Below the pieces are notes generated by a model. That model was not told the DNA's origin. It did no database searches and saw nothing but the letters and a program-made list of their open reading frames with translations. The position numbers were made by a program, and so were the translations under genes. From Staphylococcus capitis subsp. capitis (GTDB taxonomy: Bacteria > Bacillota > Bacilli > Staphylococcales > Staphylococcaceae), in the NCBI RefSeq assembly GCF_040739495.1, contig NZ_CP145263.1, forward strand, positions 1,116,001-1,180,000: a stretch of 64,000 nt of DNA, read 5' to 3'. How positions within the stretch are numbered: position 1 is the first letter of the stretch; the number at the start of each line of letters is the position of its first letter. Positions 9,445 to 20,376 of the stretch are shown here, in pieces.

Positions 9445-10791
9445 ATGCATTTTATTGCAATTAGCATAAATCATCGAACTGCTGATGTAGCACTAAGAGA
9501 GCAAGTTGCTTTTAGAGATGATACCTTGCGATTAGCCCATGAAGATTTATATGAAACTAAATCTATTTTAGAAAATGTCATTTTATCTACATGTAATCGT
9601 ACTGAAGTATACGCCGTTGTTGATCAAATCCATACAGGACGCTACTATATTCAACGATTTTTAGCACGTTCATTTGGATTCGATGTAGATGATATTAAAG
9701 TAATGTCAGAAGTCAAAGTGGGGGACGACGCAGTAGAACATTTATTGCGTGTGATTTCTGGTCTTGATTCAATAGTACTTGGTGAAACTCAAATTTTAGG
9801 TCAAATGCGTGATGCATTCTTCCTTGCCCAAGAAACAGGTACTACTGGAACGATATTTAATCATTTATTTAAACAGGCAATTACTTTTGCTAAACGCGCA
9901 CATAGTGAAACAGACATTGCAGATAATGCAGTAAGTGTTTCATACGCTGCAGTTGAATTAGCTAAAAAGGTATTCGGTAAATTAAAAAGTAAACATGCTG
10001 TCATTATTGGTGCAGGGGAAATGAGTGAATTATCACTCTTAAATCTTTTAGGTTCTGGTATCTCAAACATTACTATTGTCAATCGTACTCTAGCTAAAGC
10101 AGAAATTTTAGCTAATAAACATAATGTATCATTTGATTCTTTAGATGCTTTACCTTCATTGTTAGAGCAAACTGATATTGTAATCAGCTCTACAAGTTCT
10201 CAAGATTATATCATTACTAATGAAATGATTAATCAAATTTCTGATCGTAGAAAAGTTGATTCATTAGTTATGATTGATATAGCGGTACCGCGTGATATTG
10301 AACCAGGTATCGATGCAATCACTAATATTTTCAACTATGATGTTGATGATTTAAAAGGTTTAGTTGACGCTAATTTAAGAGAACGTCAACTTGCAGCTGA
10401 AACGATTGCACAACAAATTCCAGCTGAAATTGACTCACACAATGAATGGGTTAATATGTTAGGTGTCGTACCTGTCATTCGAGCATTACGTGATAAAGCT
10501 ATGGATATACAATCAGAAACGATGGATAGTATTGACCGTAAATTACCTCATCTTTCAGAAAGAGAAAGAAAAGTAATTTCTAAGCATACAAAAAGTATTA
10601 TTAATCAAATGTTGAAAGATCCAATCAAACAGGCTAAAGAATTAAGTAGTGATAAGAAAAGTACTGAAAAATTAGAGCTATTTCAAAACATTTTTGACAT
10701 TGAAGCCGAAGATCCTAGAGAAAAGGCTAAGCTAGAAAAAGAGAGTAAAGCACAGGAGATCTCTGCTCGTCGAATTTTTAGTTTTGAATAA
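9445..10791 (+). CDS. hemA: Glutamyl-tRNA reductase
   Basis: HemA reduces glutamyl-tRNA with NADPH to glutamate-1-semialdehyde, the first committed step of C5-pathway heme synthesis. The 448-residue protein has the catalytic cysteine at 50 in [12 protein letters not shown], the [15 protein letters not shown] motif near residues 110-124, an NADPH Rossmann site [14 protein letters not shown], and the C-terminal dimerisation region. GGAGG precedes the ATG. It heads hemA-hemX-hemC-hemD-hemB-hemL. HemX, next door, is known in S. aureus to lower HemA levels. Confidence 0.97.
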   Translation: MHFIAISINHRTADVALREQVAFRDDTLRLAHEDLYETKSILENVILSTCNRTEVYAVVDQIHTGRYYIQRFLARSFGFDVDDIKVMSEVKVGDDAVEHLLRVISGLDSIVLGETQILGQMRDAFFLAQETGTTGTIFNHLFKQAITFAKRAHSETDIADNAVSVSYAAVELAKKVFGKLKSKHAVIIGAGEMSELSLLNLLGSGISNITIVNRTLAKAEILANKHNVSFDSLDALPSLLEQTDIVISSTSSQDYIITNEMINQISDRRKVDSLVMIDIAVPRDIEPGIDAITNIFNYDVDDLKGLVDANLRERQLAAETIAQQIPAEIDSHNEWVNMLGVVPVIRALRDKAMDIQSETMDSIDRKLPHLSERERKVISKHTKSIINQMLKDPIKQAKELSSDKKSTEKLELFQNIFDIEAEDPREKAKLEKESKAQEISARRIFSFE

Positions 10792-10812
10792 GCATATTAA
10801 TATGGTGATAAT

Positions 10813-11625
10813 ATGCAAGAAACCCTGTTTATTCGATTTCATGAAATTATATTAATTATATATATTCTAAGTATAGTGTTCTATTTTATAGATTTTATTA
10901 GTAAAAGTTATAAAGTTAGGACTTTAGGCGTTTATTCATTAGGGATTGTTTGGGTATTACAAACAATCTCTTTATCTGTTTTTATCATTCAAACTCAAAA
11001 AGTGCCTTTAAATTCGATATTTGATGTCTTTTTCACACTTACGTGGATTATTATTTCACTTTCTTTAATATTGAATTTAATTAAAGTTCTTAATTTCTCC
11101 GTTTTCTTCTTGAATTTAGTAGGATTAGCACTTATGGCGATGAACACGTTTCAGCCTGAACACTATCAAACACAGGTACAACAAGTAGCTGTGATTAATG
11201 AACTTTTACTTGTTCATATTGGTTTAGCTGTGTTAAGTTACGCCTTCTTTGCAGTAGCATTTGTGAATGCTTTGCTATACATTATTCAATATAGAAACTT
11301 AAAAGAGAAAATTTTTGATCAAAATTACTTTAGAATTGGTAGCGTCGCTACTTTAGAGTCGATTATATTTTACTCCACACTAATAGGCTTTATCGTTCTT
11401 ATTTTGAGTATTATTTTAGGTGCTCAATGGGGCGTTTTTGCCATCGGTAATCGTATTTTTATAGATCCAAAAGTTATCTTTTCTTCAATTATTACTTTAT
11501 TATATGGTGTTTACATCCTGTTACGTATTAGAAAATGGATTACACAAAGAAATTTAATTTATTTTAATATCATTCTATTCTGTCTTAGTATGATTAATTT
11601 ATTCTTTACAACGCACTTTAATTAA
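10813..11625 (+). CDS. hemX: HemX, membrane regulator of HemA (cytochrome c assembly-type protein)
   Basis: The 270-residue integral membrane protein has about eight hydrophobic segments and belongs to the CcsA/CcmC cytochrome c assembly-like family; LGAQWGVFAIG lies in the fourth quarter. In Bacillus and Staphylococcus HemX is encoded right after hemA and reduces the cellular amount of HemA by a mechanism that is not fully defined. It starts 21 bases after hemA with a weak GGTGA ribosome binding site, so low translation is likely. The call rests on position and topology; no catalytic residues are expected. Confidence 0.9.
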   Translation: MQETLFIRFHEIILIIYILSIVFYFIDFISKSYKVRTLGVYSLGIVWVLQTISLSVFIIQTQKVPLNSIFDVFFTLTWIIISLSLILNLIKVLNFSVFFLNLVGLALMAMNTFQPEHYQTQVQQVAVINELLLVHIGLAVLSYAFFAVAFVNALLYIIQYRNLKEKIFDQNYFRIGSVATLESIIFYSTLIGFIVLILSIILGAQWGVFAIGNRIFIDPKVIFSSIITLLYGVYILLRIRKWITQRNLIYFNIILFCLSMINLFFTTHFN

Positions 11626-11691
11626 AAAGTTGCTTAATTTTTACTATTTCGAGTATTTAATAGATTTTAGTACCTAGGAGGCATTCAACAT

Positions 11692-12621
11692 ATGCGTAAA
11701 CTCGTTGTTGGATCACGTAGAAGTAAACTAGCTTTGACTCAAAGTCAACAATTTATATATAAATTAAAAAAAGTCGATCCTGATTTAGACATCGAAATCA
11801 AAGAAATTGTTACAAAAGGGGACCAAATTGTAGATAAACAACTATCCAAAGTTGGAGGTAAAGGTCTATTTGTTAAAGAAATTCAAAATGAATTATTTAA
11901 TAAAGAAATAGATATGGCTATTCATTCTCTGAAAGATGTGCCAAGTATTATTCCCGAAGGTCTTACATTAGGATGTATTCCAGATCGTGAAGTTCCATTC
12001 GATGCTTATATTTCGAAAAATCACACCCCACTAAGTGAGTTAACAGAGGGTAGTATAGTCGGTACAAGTTCACTTCGTCGAGGTGCACAGATTTTATCTA
12101 AATATCCTCATTTGGAAATTAAATGGATCCGCGGTAATATAGATACGCGTTTAAAAAAATTAGAAACAGAAGATTATGATGCAATTATACTCGCTGCAGC
12201 AGGTCTAAAACGTATGGGTTGGTCAGACGACATAGTTACAACTTATTTAGATAAAGATGTCCTTCTACCAGCTATTGGACAAGGAGCACTAGGTATAGAA
12301 TGTAGAAGCGATGATAAAGAACTGTTAGAGTTGCTTAAAAAAGTGCATAATCAAGATGTCGCACAATGTGTTACTGCTGAACGTACCTTCTTGTCGGAGA
12401 TGGATGGCAGTTGCCAAGTACCCATCGGTGGATACGCCACTATAGATGGTGATAAGCAAATCGAGTTCACAGGATTAATTATGACACCAGATGGAAAAGA
12501 ACGTTATGAACATACTGCCAAAGGTTTAGATCCTGTTGAATTAGGTCAAGAAGTTAGTCGCGTATTGAAAGAACAAGGCGCTTATGAAATTATTAGAAAG
12601 TTAAATGAGGAAAATAATTAA
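11692..12621 (+). CDS. hemC: Porphobilinogen deaminase (hydroxymethylbilane synthase)
   Basis: HemC joins four porphobilinogens into hydroxymethylbilane. The 309-residue protein shows the catalytic aspartate Asp82 in HSLKDVP, the arginine-rich cofactor-binding segments [10 protein letters not shown] and [16 protein letters not shown] near 197-203, and the cysteine that carries the dipyrromethane cofactor, Cys241 in [16 protein letters not shown] lies eight bases before the ATG. Third gene of the hem operon. Confidence 0.98.
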   Translation: MRKLVVGSRRSKLALTQSQQFIYKLKKVDPDLDIEIKEIVTKGDQIVDKQLSKVGGKGLFVKEIQNELFNKEIDMAIHSLKDVPSIIPEGLTLGCIPDREVPFDAYISKNHTPLSELTEGSIVGTSSLRRGAQILSKYPHLEIKWIRGNIDTRLKKLETEDYDAIILAAAGLKRMGWSDDIVTTYLDKDVLLPAIGQGALGIECRSDDKELLELLKKVHNQDVAQCVTAERTFLSEMDGSCQVPIGGYATIDGDKQIEFTGLIMTPDGKERYEHTAKGLDPVELGQEVSRVLKEQGAYEIIRKLNEENN

Positions 12622-12652
12622 AAAGATTACCATGTCTTAAAGGTGGAACTCA

Positions 12653-13336
12653 ATGATGAAACCAGTTATAGTTATGACCCAAACAAGTAAAGTTCAAAGT
12701 AATTTAGTCAATATTATTCATAAACCATTGATTCAAATACAAGAACTTTCGTTTAATGAGCATTTGCTTAATCATGACTATGACTGGCTTATTTTTTCTT
12801 CTAAAAATGCAGTCAAATACTTTTATGAGTATTTAAAAAGCGTTAAAGTTAAGAAGGTAGCAGTTATCGGTGAGAAAACGGCCCAATACTGCGAGGATTT
12901 AAATATAAATGTTGATTTTATTCCATGTGATTTTTCTCAAGAAGGATTTCTTAAAGAGTTTAATTCTATGAATCAGCGAATCTTACTTCCTTCTAGTCAG
13001 CTTGCACGACCAAAATTAGCACATCAATTGAATAATAATAATGTTGTGATTAAGATTGATTTATATAAACCTATACCTCACCATCAAAATATTAATGAGG
13101 TTAAACAACTTGTAAAAAATAATGAATTAGATGCTATAACTTTCTCAAGCTCATCTGCAGTTCGTTATTATTTTGAAAATGGAGATACTCCAGAGTTTCA
13201 CCATTACTATGCGATAGGAAAGCAAACAGCTACAGTTCTTAAAAATTATAATCAATATGTGCAAGTTGCTGATTCACAAACTTCGGAATCAATAATAGCC
13301 AAAATTTTAGAAAGTAGGGAGAATAATGAAATTTGA
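12653..13336 (+). CDS. hemD: Uroporphyrinogen-III synthase
   Basis: HemD closes and inverts ring D of hydroxymethylbilane to give uroporphyrinogen III. The 227-residue protein has the poorly conserved two-lobe HemD fold: [16 protein letters not shown] in the first lobe and [17 protein letters not shown] plus [12 protein letters not shown] in the second, which are the most recognisable family segments. There are two adjacent ATGs (12653 and 12656) behind AGGTGG, and either may be used. Its end overlaps the start of hemB by 11 bases, which suggests translational coupling. Confidence 0.92.
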   Translation: MMKPVIVMTQTSKVQSNLVNIIHKPLIQIQELSFNEHLLNHDYDWLIFSSKNAVKYFYEYLKSVKVKKVAVIGEKTAQYCEDLNINVDFIPCDFSQEGFLKEFNSMNQRILLPSSQLARPKLAHQLNNNNVVIKIDLYKPIPHHQNINEVKQLVKNNELDAITFSSSSAVRYYFENGDTPEFHHYYAIGKQTATVLKNYNQYVQVADSQTSESIIAKILESRENNEI

Positions 13337-14300
13337 TAGACATAGAAGACTACGTTCTTCTCATACAATGCGAGATTTAGTGAGAGAGACACACGTGAGA
13401 AAAGAGGATTTAATTTATCCTATATTCGTAGTCGAACAAGATGACATTAAATCTGAAATTCATTCACTACCTGGTGTATATCAAATTAGTTTAAATCTAT
13501 TACATGAAGAAATTAAAGATGCTTATGATTTAGACATTAGAGCAATAATGTTCTTTGGAGTGCCTAATAACAAAGACGATGTAGGTTCAGGTGCATACGA
13601 TCATAACGGTGTTGTACAAGAAGCAACGCGTATTGCTAAAAAAATGTATGATGACTTGTTAATTGTTGCGGATACTTGTATATGTGAATATACAGATCAC
13701 GGCCATTGTGGCGTTATTGATGATCATACTCATGATGTTGACAATGATAAGTCATTACCTTTATTAGTTAAAACTGCTATATCACAAGTAGAAGCAGGCG
13801 CAGATATTATCGCTCCAAGTAATATGATGGATGGTTTCGTTGCAGAAATTAGGGAAGGCTTAGATCAAGCTGGGTACGAAAATATTCCAATTATGAGTTA
13901 TGGTATTAAATATGCATCTAGTTTCTTCGGTCCGTTCCGTGATGCAGCAGATTCAGCTCCATCTTTCGGTGACAGAAAAACTTATCAAATGGATCCAGCA
14001 AATCGTTTAGAAGCATTAAGAGAATTAGAAAGCGATCTTAAAGAAGGTTGCGATATGATGATTGTTAAGCCAGCTTTAAGTTACTTAGATATTGTTAGAG
14101 ACGTAAAAAATAATACTAATGTTCCTGTTGTTGCATACAATGTCAGTGGTGAATATAGCATGACTAAAGCTGCGGCCCTCAATGGTTGGATTGATGAAGA
14201 AAAAATTGTGATGGAACAAATGATTTCTATGAAGCGTGCTGGTGCGGATTTAATCATCACTTACTTTGCTAAGGATATATGTCGCTATTTAGATAAGTAA
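13326..14300 (+). CDS. hemB: Porphobilinogen synthase (delta-aminolevulinic acid dehydratase)
   Basis: HemB condenses two 5-aminolevulinates to porphobilinogen. In the 324-residue protein the zinc-site cysteines are Cys118, Cys120 and Cys128 ([15 protein letters not shown]), and the two active-site lysines are Lys195 ([17 protein letters not shown]) and Lys248 ([12 protein letters not shown]), the latter forming the Schiff base. The cysteine set indicates a zinc-dependent enzyme. AGGGAG, lying inside hemD, serves the ATG at 13326. Confidence 0.98.
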   Translation: MKFDRHRRLRSSHTMRDLVRETHVRKEDLIYPIFVVEQDDIKSEIHSLPGVYQISLNLLHEEIKDAYDLDIRAIMFFGVPNNKDDVGSGAYDHNGVVQEATRIAKKMYDDLLIVADTCICEYTDHGHCGVIDDHTHDVDNDKSLPLLVKTAISQVEAGADIIAPSNMMDGFVAEIREGLDQAGYENIPIMSYGIKYASSFFGPFRDAADSAPSFGDRKTYQMDPANRLEALRELESDLKEGCDMMIVKPALSYLDIVRDVKNNTNVPVVAYNVSGEYSMTKAAALNGWIDEEKIVMEQMISMKRAGADLIITYFAKDICRYLDK

Positions 14301-14328
14301 TGAATCACTACTAAGGAGGATTTTATTT

Positions 14329-15612
14329 ATGGGTTATGAAAAATCTATAAAAGCTATGGAAACAGCTGAAAATTTAATGCCTGGAGGTGTTAATAGCCCT
14401 GTCAGAGCATTTAAATCGGTAGATACACCTGCTATTTTTATGGATCATGCAGACGGTTCTAAAATATATGATATAGATGGCAATGAATACATTGATTATG
14501 TACTAAGTTGGGGACCGCTAATTTTAGGACATAAAAATAAACGTGTGATAGAAAAGCTTCATGAAGCAGTTGATAACGGTACAAGCTTTGGTGCTTCAAC
14601 GTTACAAGAAAATAAACTAGCAGAACTCGTGATTGACAGAGTGCCATCAATAGAAAAAGTAAGAATGGTGTCTTCAGGTACTGAAGCTACACTTGATACT
14701 CTACGTTTAGCTAGAGGGTATACAGGTCGTAGTAAGATAATTAAGTTTGAAGGTTGCTATCATGGTCATAGTGATTCTTTATTAATTAAAGCTGGTTCTG
14801 GCGTAGCTACATTAGGATTACCTGACTCTCCTGGTGTACCAGAGGGAATTGCTAAAAACACAATAACAGTTCCTTATAATGATTTAGAATCATTAAAATT
14901 AGCTTTTGAAAAATATGGTGACGATATCGCTGGTGTAATTGTTGAACCAGTAGCAGGTAATATGGGTGTAGTTCCGCCTTTAGAAGGATTCTTACAAGGT
15001 TTACGTGACATTACAAATGAATATGGTTCTTTACTTATTTTTGATGAAGTAATGACTGGTTTCCGCGTAGGATATAATTGTGCTCAAGGTTACTTTGGTG
15101 TTACTCCAGACTTAACTTGTTTAGGAAAAGTTATTGGTGGCGGATTACCAGTTGGTGCATTTGGTGGTAAAAAAGAAATTATGGATCAAATAGCTCCAGT
15201 AGGAAATATTTATCAAGCTGGAACTCTATCAGGAAATCCTTTAGCAATGACGAGTGGGTATGAAACATTAAGTCAGCTAACTCCTGAGTCTTATGAATAT
15301 TTTAATGAATTAGGGGACATTCTTGAAAAAGGTCTAAAAGATGTGTTCGCTAAACATAATGTACCTATTACTGTAAATAGAGCAGGCTCAATGATAGGAT
15401 ACTTCCTAAATGAGGGTCCTGTTACTAATTTTGATGAAGCAAATAAAAGTGATTTAGAACTATTTAGTAATATGTATAGAGAAATGGCAAAAGAAGGTGT
15501 ATTCTTACCGCCATCTCAATTCGAGGGTACTTTCCTTTCAATGGCTCATACTAAAGAGGATATTGAAAAAACAATTCAAGCATTTGATAACGCACTAGGC
15601 CGTATTGTATGA
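14329..15612 (+). CDS. hemL: Glutamate-1-semialdehyde 2,1-aminomutase
   Basis: HemL converts glutamate-1-semialdehyde, the HemA product, to 5-aminolevulinate using PLP. The 427-residue fold-type I protein has the PLP lysine Lys267 in [17 protein letters not shown], the cofactor aspartate Asp239 in [12 protein letters not shown], and the gating segment [24 protein letters not shown] precedes the ATG. Staphylococci carry a second GSA aminomutase gene elsewhere; this copy is the one in the hem operon and is its last gene. Confidence 0.97.
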   Translation: MGYEKSIKAMETAENLMPGGVNSPVRAFKSVDTPAIFMDHADGSKIYDIDGNEYIDYVLSWGPLILGHKNKRVIEKLHEAVDNGTSFGASTLQENKLAELVIDRVPSIEKVRMVSSGTEATLDTLRLARGYTGRSKIIKFEGCYHGHSDSLLIKAGSGVATLGLPDSPGVPEGIAKNTITVPYNDLESLKLAFEKYGDDIAGVIVEPVAGNMGVVPPLEGFLQGLRDITNEYGSLLIFDEVMTGFRVGYNCAQGYFGVTPDLTCLGKVIGGGLPVGAFGGKKEIMDQIAPVGNIYQAGTLSGNPLAMTSGYETLSQLTPESYEYFNELGDILEKGLKDVFAKHNVPITVNRAGSMIGYFLNEGPVTNFDEANKSDLELFSNMYREMAKEGVFLPPSQFEGTFLSMAHTKEDIEKTIQAFDNALGRIV

Positions 15613-15639
15613 TAAATTGAACTAAATAAAAAGATAAAT

Positions 15640-15678
15640 GACTGGGGTGATAGCTATTATCCCAGTCTAAGTTTTGTT
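15640..15678 (+). terminator. Probable terminator after the hem operon
   Basis: GACTGGG at 15640-15646 pairs with CCCAGTC at 15661-15667, with further AT pairing inside. The following tract is only moderately T-rich, so termination may be partial. Confidence 0.55.
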
Positions 15679-15708
15679 AATGTTCTTTTATGAAAGTAGT
15701 GAGATAAG

Positions 15709-16776
15709 ATGAATAATATACAGAGAAATAACTTTATTGTCTTAGCATTAGCTATAATAATAAGTTTAATATTGAAGATTTCTCACATACTGTTGCCTTT
15801 CATGTTTGGACCAATTATTGCAGCGGTTATTTGTGTGAAAGCATTTAAATTGGAGATCAAATGGCCTTTTTGGTTAAGTCAAATCGGTTTAATATTTCTT
15901 GGCGTACAAATTGGTTCTACTTTTACGAAAACAGTGATCGGTGATATAAAAAATGATTGGTTAACAATCATCATAGTAACTGTACTTTTATTAGTCTTAG
16001 CATTATTAATAGCTTATTTCTTTAAGAAAATAGCTCAAGTTAATTCGGAAACAGCTATTTTAAGTGTAATTCCAGGTGCATTAAGCCAAATGTTAATTAT
16101 GGCTGAGGAAGATAAGAAAGCTAATATTTTAGTTGTAAGTTTAACTCAAACATCTCGTATAATATTTGTGGTTATATTAGTTCCGTTGATATCATATTTT
16201 TTCCAAGATTCCCACAATACCACTAGGGAACATGTAAGTAAAGCTCCAGCATTGACGCATGCTCTTGATTTTTGGCAAATAATCATAATATTTTTAGCTG
16301 TAGCAATAGTTTATTTCTTGATGGCGAAAATTAACTTTCCTACTAAACAATTGTTAGCTCCTATATTTGTCTTAATTGTTTGGAATATGACTACAAATTT
16401 AAATTTCACTTTAGATAATTGGTTACTCGCATCTGCGCAAGTGATTTATATGATACGTATAGGCCTTCAAATTGCTCATCTACTTAATGATTTAAAAGGT
16501 CGTATCGCAGTAGCTATTGCTTTTCAGAATATAATGTTAATTATTTCGGCTTTTATAATGGTGGTTATCATTCATCTTTTCACGCATAATTCAATTAATG
16601 AATTATTCTTAGGTGCAGCCCCAGGAGGTATGAGTCAAATAGGTTTAGTAGCTATAGCTACTGGTGCCGATGTAGCAATGATTTCAAGTTATCACATCTT
16701 TAGAATTTTCTTCATTCTATTCTTAGTTGCACCTGTGATTAATTATTTCTTAAAATTCAGAGCGAAATCTCGTTAA
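15709..16776 (+). CDS. AbrB-family integral membrane protein
   Basis: The 355-residue protein has about ten membrane segments arranged as an internal duplication. Each half carries a similar motif: LSVIPGALSQMLIMAEE in the first and LGAAPGGMSQIGLVAIATG in the second, each followed by a hydrophobic S-(T/Y)-x-(T/I)-(S/F)-R-I-I/F-F stretch. This is the pattern of the AbrB membrane family (duplicated domain, formerly linked to ammonia monooxygenase), whose members are suspected transporters or regulators. It is unrelated to the AbrB DNA-binding regulator. No substrate can be assigned. It lies alone between the hem operon and a terminator shared with tag. Confidence 0.8.
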   Translation: MNNIQRNNFIVLALAIIISLILKISHILLPFMFGPIIAAVICVKAFKLEIKWPFWLSQIGLIFLGVQIGSTFTKTVIGDIKNDWLTIIIVTVLLLVLALLIAYFFKKIAQVNSETAILSVIPGALSQMLIMAEEDKKANILVVSLTQTSRIIFVVILVPLISYFFQDSHNTTREHVSKAPALTHALDFWQIIIIFLAVAIVYFLMAKINFPTKQLLAPIFVLIVWNMTTNLNFTLDNWLLASAQVIYMIRIGLQIAHLLNDLKGRIAVAIAFQNIMLIISAFIMVVIIHLFTHNSINELFLGAAPGGMSQIGLVAIATGADVAMISSYHIFRIFFILFLVAPVINYFLKFRAKSR

Positions 16777-16786
16777 ATAAATAATA

Positions 16787-16824
16787 AAACGCATTTCCTA
16801 AGTTAATAGGAAATGCGTTTATTT
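16787..16824. terminator. Bidirectional terminator between the AbrB-family gene and tag
   Basis: A perfect 14-bp stem, 16787-16800 with 16807-16820, lies between convergent genes, with T-rich sequence on the plus side and A-rich sequence before it to serve the minus strand. Confidence 0.85.
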
Positions 16825-16828
16825 CTAT

Positions 16829-17389
16829 CTAAGAATGACTCGGTTTAACAGGGCATCCTTCAAGATGTGAATCGTATAATCCTGCAGCCTCAAGAAATGA
16901 AAATACAGTGACAGGACCTAAAAATTTAAAACCATATTTTTTTAAATCTTTAGAAAGTTGTGTAGCTTTATCATCTACTGTTTTACGATCTCTGTTTTTT
17001 TTATAACCCATATTAATAGGTTGATGATTAACATATGACCAAAGAAAATCACTAAAACTTTTATAATCTTTTTCAATTTGTAAGTAACCTCGTGCTTGGC
17101 TAACAATAGCTTCTAACTTTTTTCTATTATGAACTATATTAGGAAATTCCATTAGGCGATCAATATCTTTATCAGACATTTTGGCAACCTTTTTTGGTTC
17201 GAAGTTATAGAATGCTTCTTCATAGGATTCTTTTTTCTTTAAGATAGTAAGCCATGATAAACCGGCATGTTGGGATTCTAAGGCGATTAACTTAAAAAGT
17301 TCTTTACTATCATATAAAGGTTGACCCCAAAAATTATCATGATATTCTAAATAAGTTTCATCTTTAGTACCAAAGGCGCACTCATTCAT
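16829..17389 (-). CDS. tag: DNA-3-methyladenine glycosylase I
   Basis: Tag removes 3-methyladenine from alkylated DNA in base excision repair. The 186-residue protein shows the family pattern: CAFGTKDETYLEYHDNFWGQP at the start, LIALESQHAGLSWLTILKK, the helical core around FPNIVHNRKKLEAI and SFLEAAGLYDSH near the end. Cys4 together with the final HLEGC segment (His and Cys) matches the zinc site of Tag. I start at the ATG at 17389; the upstream TTG at 17404 is fused to the GGAGG that serves this ATG. Confidence 0.93.
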   Translation of the reverse strand: MNECAFGTKDETYLEYHDNFWGQPLYDSKELFKLIALESQHAGLSWLTILKKKESYEEAFYNFEPKKVAKMSDKDIDRLMEFPNIVHNRKKLEAIVSQARGYLQIEKDYKSFSDFLWSYVNHQPINMGYKKNRDRKTVDDKATQLSKDLKKYGFKFLGPVTVFSFLEAAGLYDSHLEGCPVKPSHS

Positions 17390-17454
17390 AAATTTTACCT
17401 CCAATACATTGACTTATTGATGTATCCATTATACTATAAATAAGCAAATGAATA

Positions 17455-17678
17455 TAATGATAGGGAAGAGTAAATTCTAATCATTTCAAAGAGAGCATAT
17501 GTTTGGTGTGAATATGTAGATGATTTTAATTGAAGGTAGCCCAAAATGAAACTTTCACTGAACAAATATTCAGTAGGTGAAAGCGTGTGAGAGCGTTAAT
17601 CTTATACTTAAGTGCTCGAAGAATAAAGTATGTTTATGTTAAAAGGCTTTATTTTTCTTGAATATAGGTGGTACCACG
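17455..17678 (+). promoter_or_regulatory. T-box riboswitch for valS, valine specifier
   Basis: The leader has AAAGAGAGC near 17488, a GGTGTGAATATGTAG block, GAAG followed by GTA at 17536-17538 in the position of the specifier codon (GUA, Val), a middle stem, and the invariant T-box AGGTGGTACCACGG at 17665-17678. Uncharged tRNA-Val would pair by its CCA end with the T-box and prevent the terminator at 17679. The left edge is approximate. The leader takes up most of the 346-base gap upstream of valS. Confidence 0.9.
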
Positions 17679-17713
17679 GAACATCCGTCCTATTTTTAGG
17701 GTGGATGTTTTTT
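17679..17713 (+). terminator. T-box attenuator terminator of valS
   Basis: The stem 17679-17690 with 17697-17708 includes G-U pairs and ends in a long T run. Its 5' strand overlaps the antiterminator region next to the T-box sequence. Confidence 0.9.
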
Positions 17714-17735
17714 TATTTTATAAGGAGGTTTTTAC

Positions 17736-20366
17736 ATGGAAATGAAACCGAAATACGACCCAAGAGAAGTAGAAGCTGGTCGTTATGAAGAATGGGTAAA
17801 AAATGGTTATTTTAAACCATCAGAAGATAAATCGAAAGATACATATACTATTGTTATTCCGCCGCCAAATGTGACGGGAAAATTACATTTAGGACATGCG
17901 TGGGACACAACGTTACAAGATATAATTACTCGTATGAAGAGAATGCAAGGATACGATACTTTGTATCTTCCAGGTATGGATCATGCTGGGATAGCTACAC
18001 AAGCGAAAGTAGAAGCAAAATTAAATGAACAAGGTATTTCAAGACATGAATTAGGTCGAGAAAAATTTCTAGAACAAGCTTGGGATTGGAAAGAGGAATA
18101 CGCTTCATTTATTAGACAACAATGGGCTAAACTAGGCTTAGGATTGGATTATAGTAGAGAGCGTTTTACTCTTGATGAAGGTCTAAGTAAAGCTGTTAGA
18201 AAAGTATTTGTTGATTTATATAACAAGGATATAATTTATAGAGGAGAAAGAATTATTAACTGGGATCCTCAAGCTAGAACGGCTTTATCTGACATTGAAG
18301 TTATTCATGAAGATGTGCAAGGTGCATTTTATCACTTTAAATATCCTTACGCAGACGGTGAAGGTTATATTGAAATTGCGACTACCCGTCCCGAGACAAT
18401 GTTAGGTGATACAGCGATTGTTGTTAACCCTAACGATGAACGTTATAAAGATGTTATTGGTAAAAAAGTAATTTTACCAATTGTTGGTAGAGAATTGCCT
18501 ATCTTAGCTGATGAATATGTTGATATAGAATTTGGTTCAGGTGCAATGAAAGTCACACCTGCGCATGATCCAAACGACTTTGAAATTGGGCAAAGACATG
18601 ATTTAGAAAATATCATCGTAATGGATGAATACGGTAAAATGAATGAGAGATCTGGTAAATATGAAGGTATGGATCGTTTCGAATGTCGTAAACAACTTGT
18701 TCAAGATTTAAAAGATCAAGATTTAGTTATTAAAATCGAAGAGCATACGCATTCTGTAGGTCACTCAGAAAGAACAGGTGCAATCGTCGAACCGTATTTA
18801 TCAACACAATGGTTTGTTAAAATGAAACCTTTAGCTCAAAGAGCACTAGATAACCAAAAAACAGACGACAGAATTGATTTCTTCCCAGGTCGTTTCGAAA
18901 ACACATTTAATCGTTGGATGGAAGAAATAAGAGATTGGACTATTTCTCGTCAATTATGGTGGGGACATCAGATTCCTGCTTGGTATCATAAAGAAACTGG
19001 TGAAATCTACGTAGGGGAAGAAGCACCAAGTGACATTGACAATTGGGAGCAAGATGCAGATGTATTAGATACTTGGTTCTCAAGTGCTTTATGGCCATTT
19101 TCTACTTTAGGTTGGCCAGATACTGAATCTGAAGACTTTAAACGTTATTATCCAACGAATGCTTTAGTTACAGGTTATGACATTATTTTTTTCTGGGTAG
19201 CAAGAATGATATTCCAAGGATTAGAATTCACAGATAGAAGACCATTTAATGATGTTTTACTACACGGTTTAGTAAGAGCTGAAGATGGACGTAAAATGAG
19301 TAAGTCATTAGGTAATGGTGTAGACCCAATGGATGTAATTGATGAATATGGTGCAGATAGCTTGAGATACTTCTTAGCTACTGGTTCATCACCAGGTCAT
19401 GACTTACGCTATTCGACTGAAAAAGTTGAATCTGTATGGAATTTTATAAACAAAATTTGGAACGCTGCGCGCTTTAGTTTAATGAATATTGGTGAAGAGT
19501 TTAAAGTAGAAGATATCGATTTATCTGGAAACTTATCGCTGGCTGATAAATGGATTTTAACTCGCCTAAATGAAACAATTAAAACCGTAACAGATTTAAG
19601 TGACAAATATGAGTTTGGTGAAGTAGGGCGTGCGCTTTATAACTTTATTTGGGACGAATTCTGTGATTGGTATATTGAAATGAGTAAGATACCAATGAAT
19701 GGTGATGATGAAGCTCAGAAACAAACTACACGTTCAGTGTTAAGTTATGTTCTTGATAAAATTATGAAGATGTTACATCCATTTATGCCTTTTGTTACAG
19801 AAACAATCTGGCAAAGTTTACCTCATGAAGGTGAAACTATAGTTAACGCAGATTGGCCAACTGTTAACTCTGAATATATGTTTGACGAAAGTAAACAAAC
19901 AATGCAGCAACTTGTTGAAATCATTAAATCTGTTCGTCAATCAAGAGTTGAAGTGAATACGCCACTTTCTAAATCAATACCAATTTTAATTCAAACTAAA
20001 GATGATAACGTTAAGCAAACATTGAAAGATAATGCGAGTTATTTACACAAATTCTGTAACCCAAGCGAACTCACTATTGATACAGAAGTTGAAATTCCTG
20101 AAAAAGCTATGACATCAGTAGTTGTAGCGGGTAAAGTTGTGTTACCGCTTGAAGGACTTATTGATATGGATAAAGAAATCGCTCGCTTAGAAAAAGAACT
20201 AGATAAACTTCAAAGTGAATTAGATAGAGTAGACAAAAAATTATCAAACGAAAACTTTGTAAATAAAGCACCTGAGAAAATAATTAATGAAGAAAAAGAA
20301 AAACAACAACATTATCAAGAGAAGTATAATGGTGTTAAATCACGAATCGAACAATTAAAAGCATAG
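17736..20366 (+). CDS. valS: Valyl-tRNA synthetase
   Basis: The 876-residue class I synthetase charges tRNA-Val. It has the HIGH-type motif HLGH at 51-54 in [16 protein letters not shown], the inserted editing domain with [13 protein letters not shown], the KMSKS loop at 520-524, an anticodon-binding helical domain, and a C-terminal coiled coil of about 65 residues ([17 protein letters not shown]) that contacts tRNA in ValRS. AAGGAGG lies seven bases before the ATG. Valine supply controls it through the T-box. folC follows ten bases later. Confidence 0.98.
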   Translation: MEMKPKYDPREVEAGRYEEWVKNGYFKPSEDKSKDTYTIVIPPPNVTGKLHLGHAWDTTLQDIITRMKRMQGYDTLYLPGMDHAGIATQAKVEAKLNEQGISRHELGREKFLEQAWDWKEEYASFIRQQWAKLGLGLDYSRERFTLDEGLSKAVRKVFVDLYNKDIIYRGERIINWDPQARTALSDIEVIHEDVQGAFYHFKYPYADGEGYIEIATTRPETMLGDTAIVVNPNDERYKDVIGKKVILPIVGRELPILADEYVDIEFGSGAMKVTPAHDPNDFEIGQRHDLENIIVMDEYGKMNERSGKYEGMDRFECRKQLVQDLKDQDLVIKIEEHTHSVGHSERTGAIVEPYLSTQWFVKMKPLAQRALDNQKTDDRIDFFPGRFENTFNRWMEEIRDWTISRQLWWGHQIPAWYHKETGEIYVGEEAPSDIDNWEQDADVLDTWFSSALWPFSTLGWPDTESEDFKRYYPTNALVTGYDIIFFWVARMIFQGLEFTDRRPFNDVLLHGLVRAEDGRKMSKSLGNGVDPMDVIDEYGADSLRYFLATGSSPGHDLRYSTEKVESVWNFINKIWNAARFSLMNIGEEFKVEDIDLSGNLSLADKWILTRLNETIKTVTDLSDKYEFGEVGRALYNFIWDEFCDWYIEMSKIPMNGDDEAQKQTTRSVLSYVLDKIMKMLHPFMPFVTETIWQSLPHEGETIVNADWPTVNSEYMFDESKQTMQQLVEIIKSVRQSRVEVNTPLSKSIPILIQTKDDNVKQTLKDNASYLHKFCNPSELTIDTEVEIPEKAMTSVVVAGKVVLPLEGLIDMDKEIARLEKELDKLQSELDRVDKKLSNENFVNKAPEKIINEEKEKQQHYQEKYNGVKSRIEQLKA

Positions 20367-20376
20367 GAGTATGATC

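Noticed and set aside
15709..16776. AbrB transition-state regulator
   Set aside because: The protein is polytopic with a duplicated membrane domain and has no SpoVT/AbrB DNA-binding fold; only the family name is shared.
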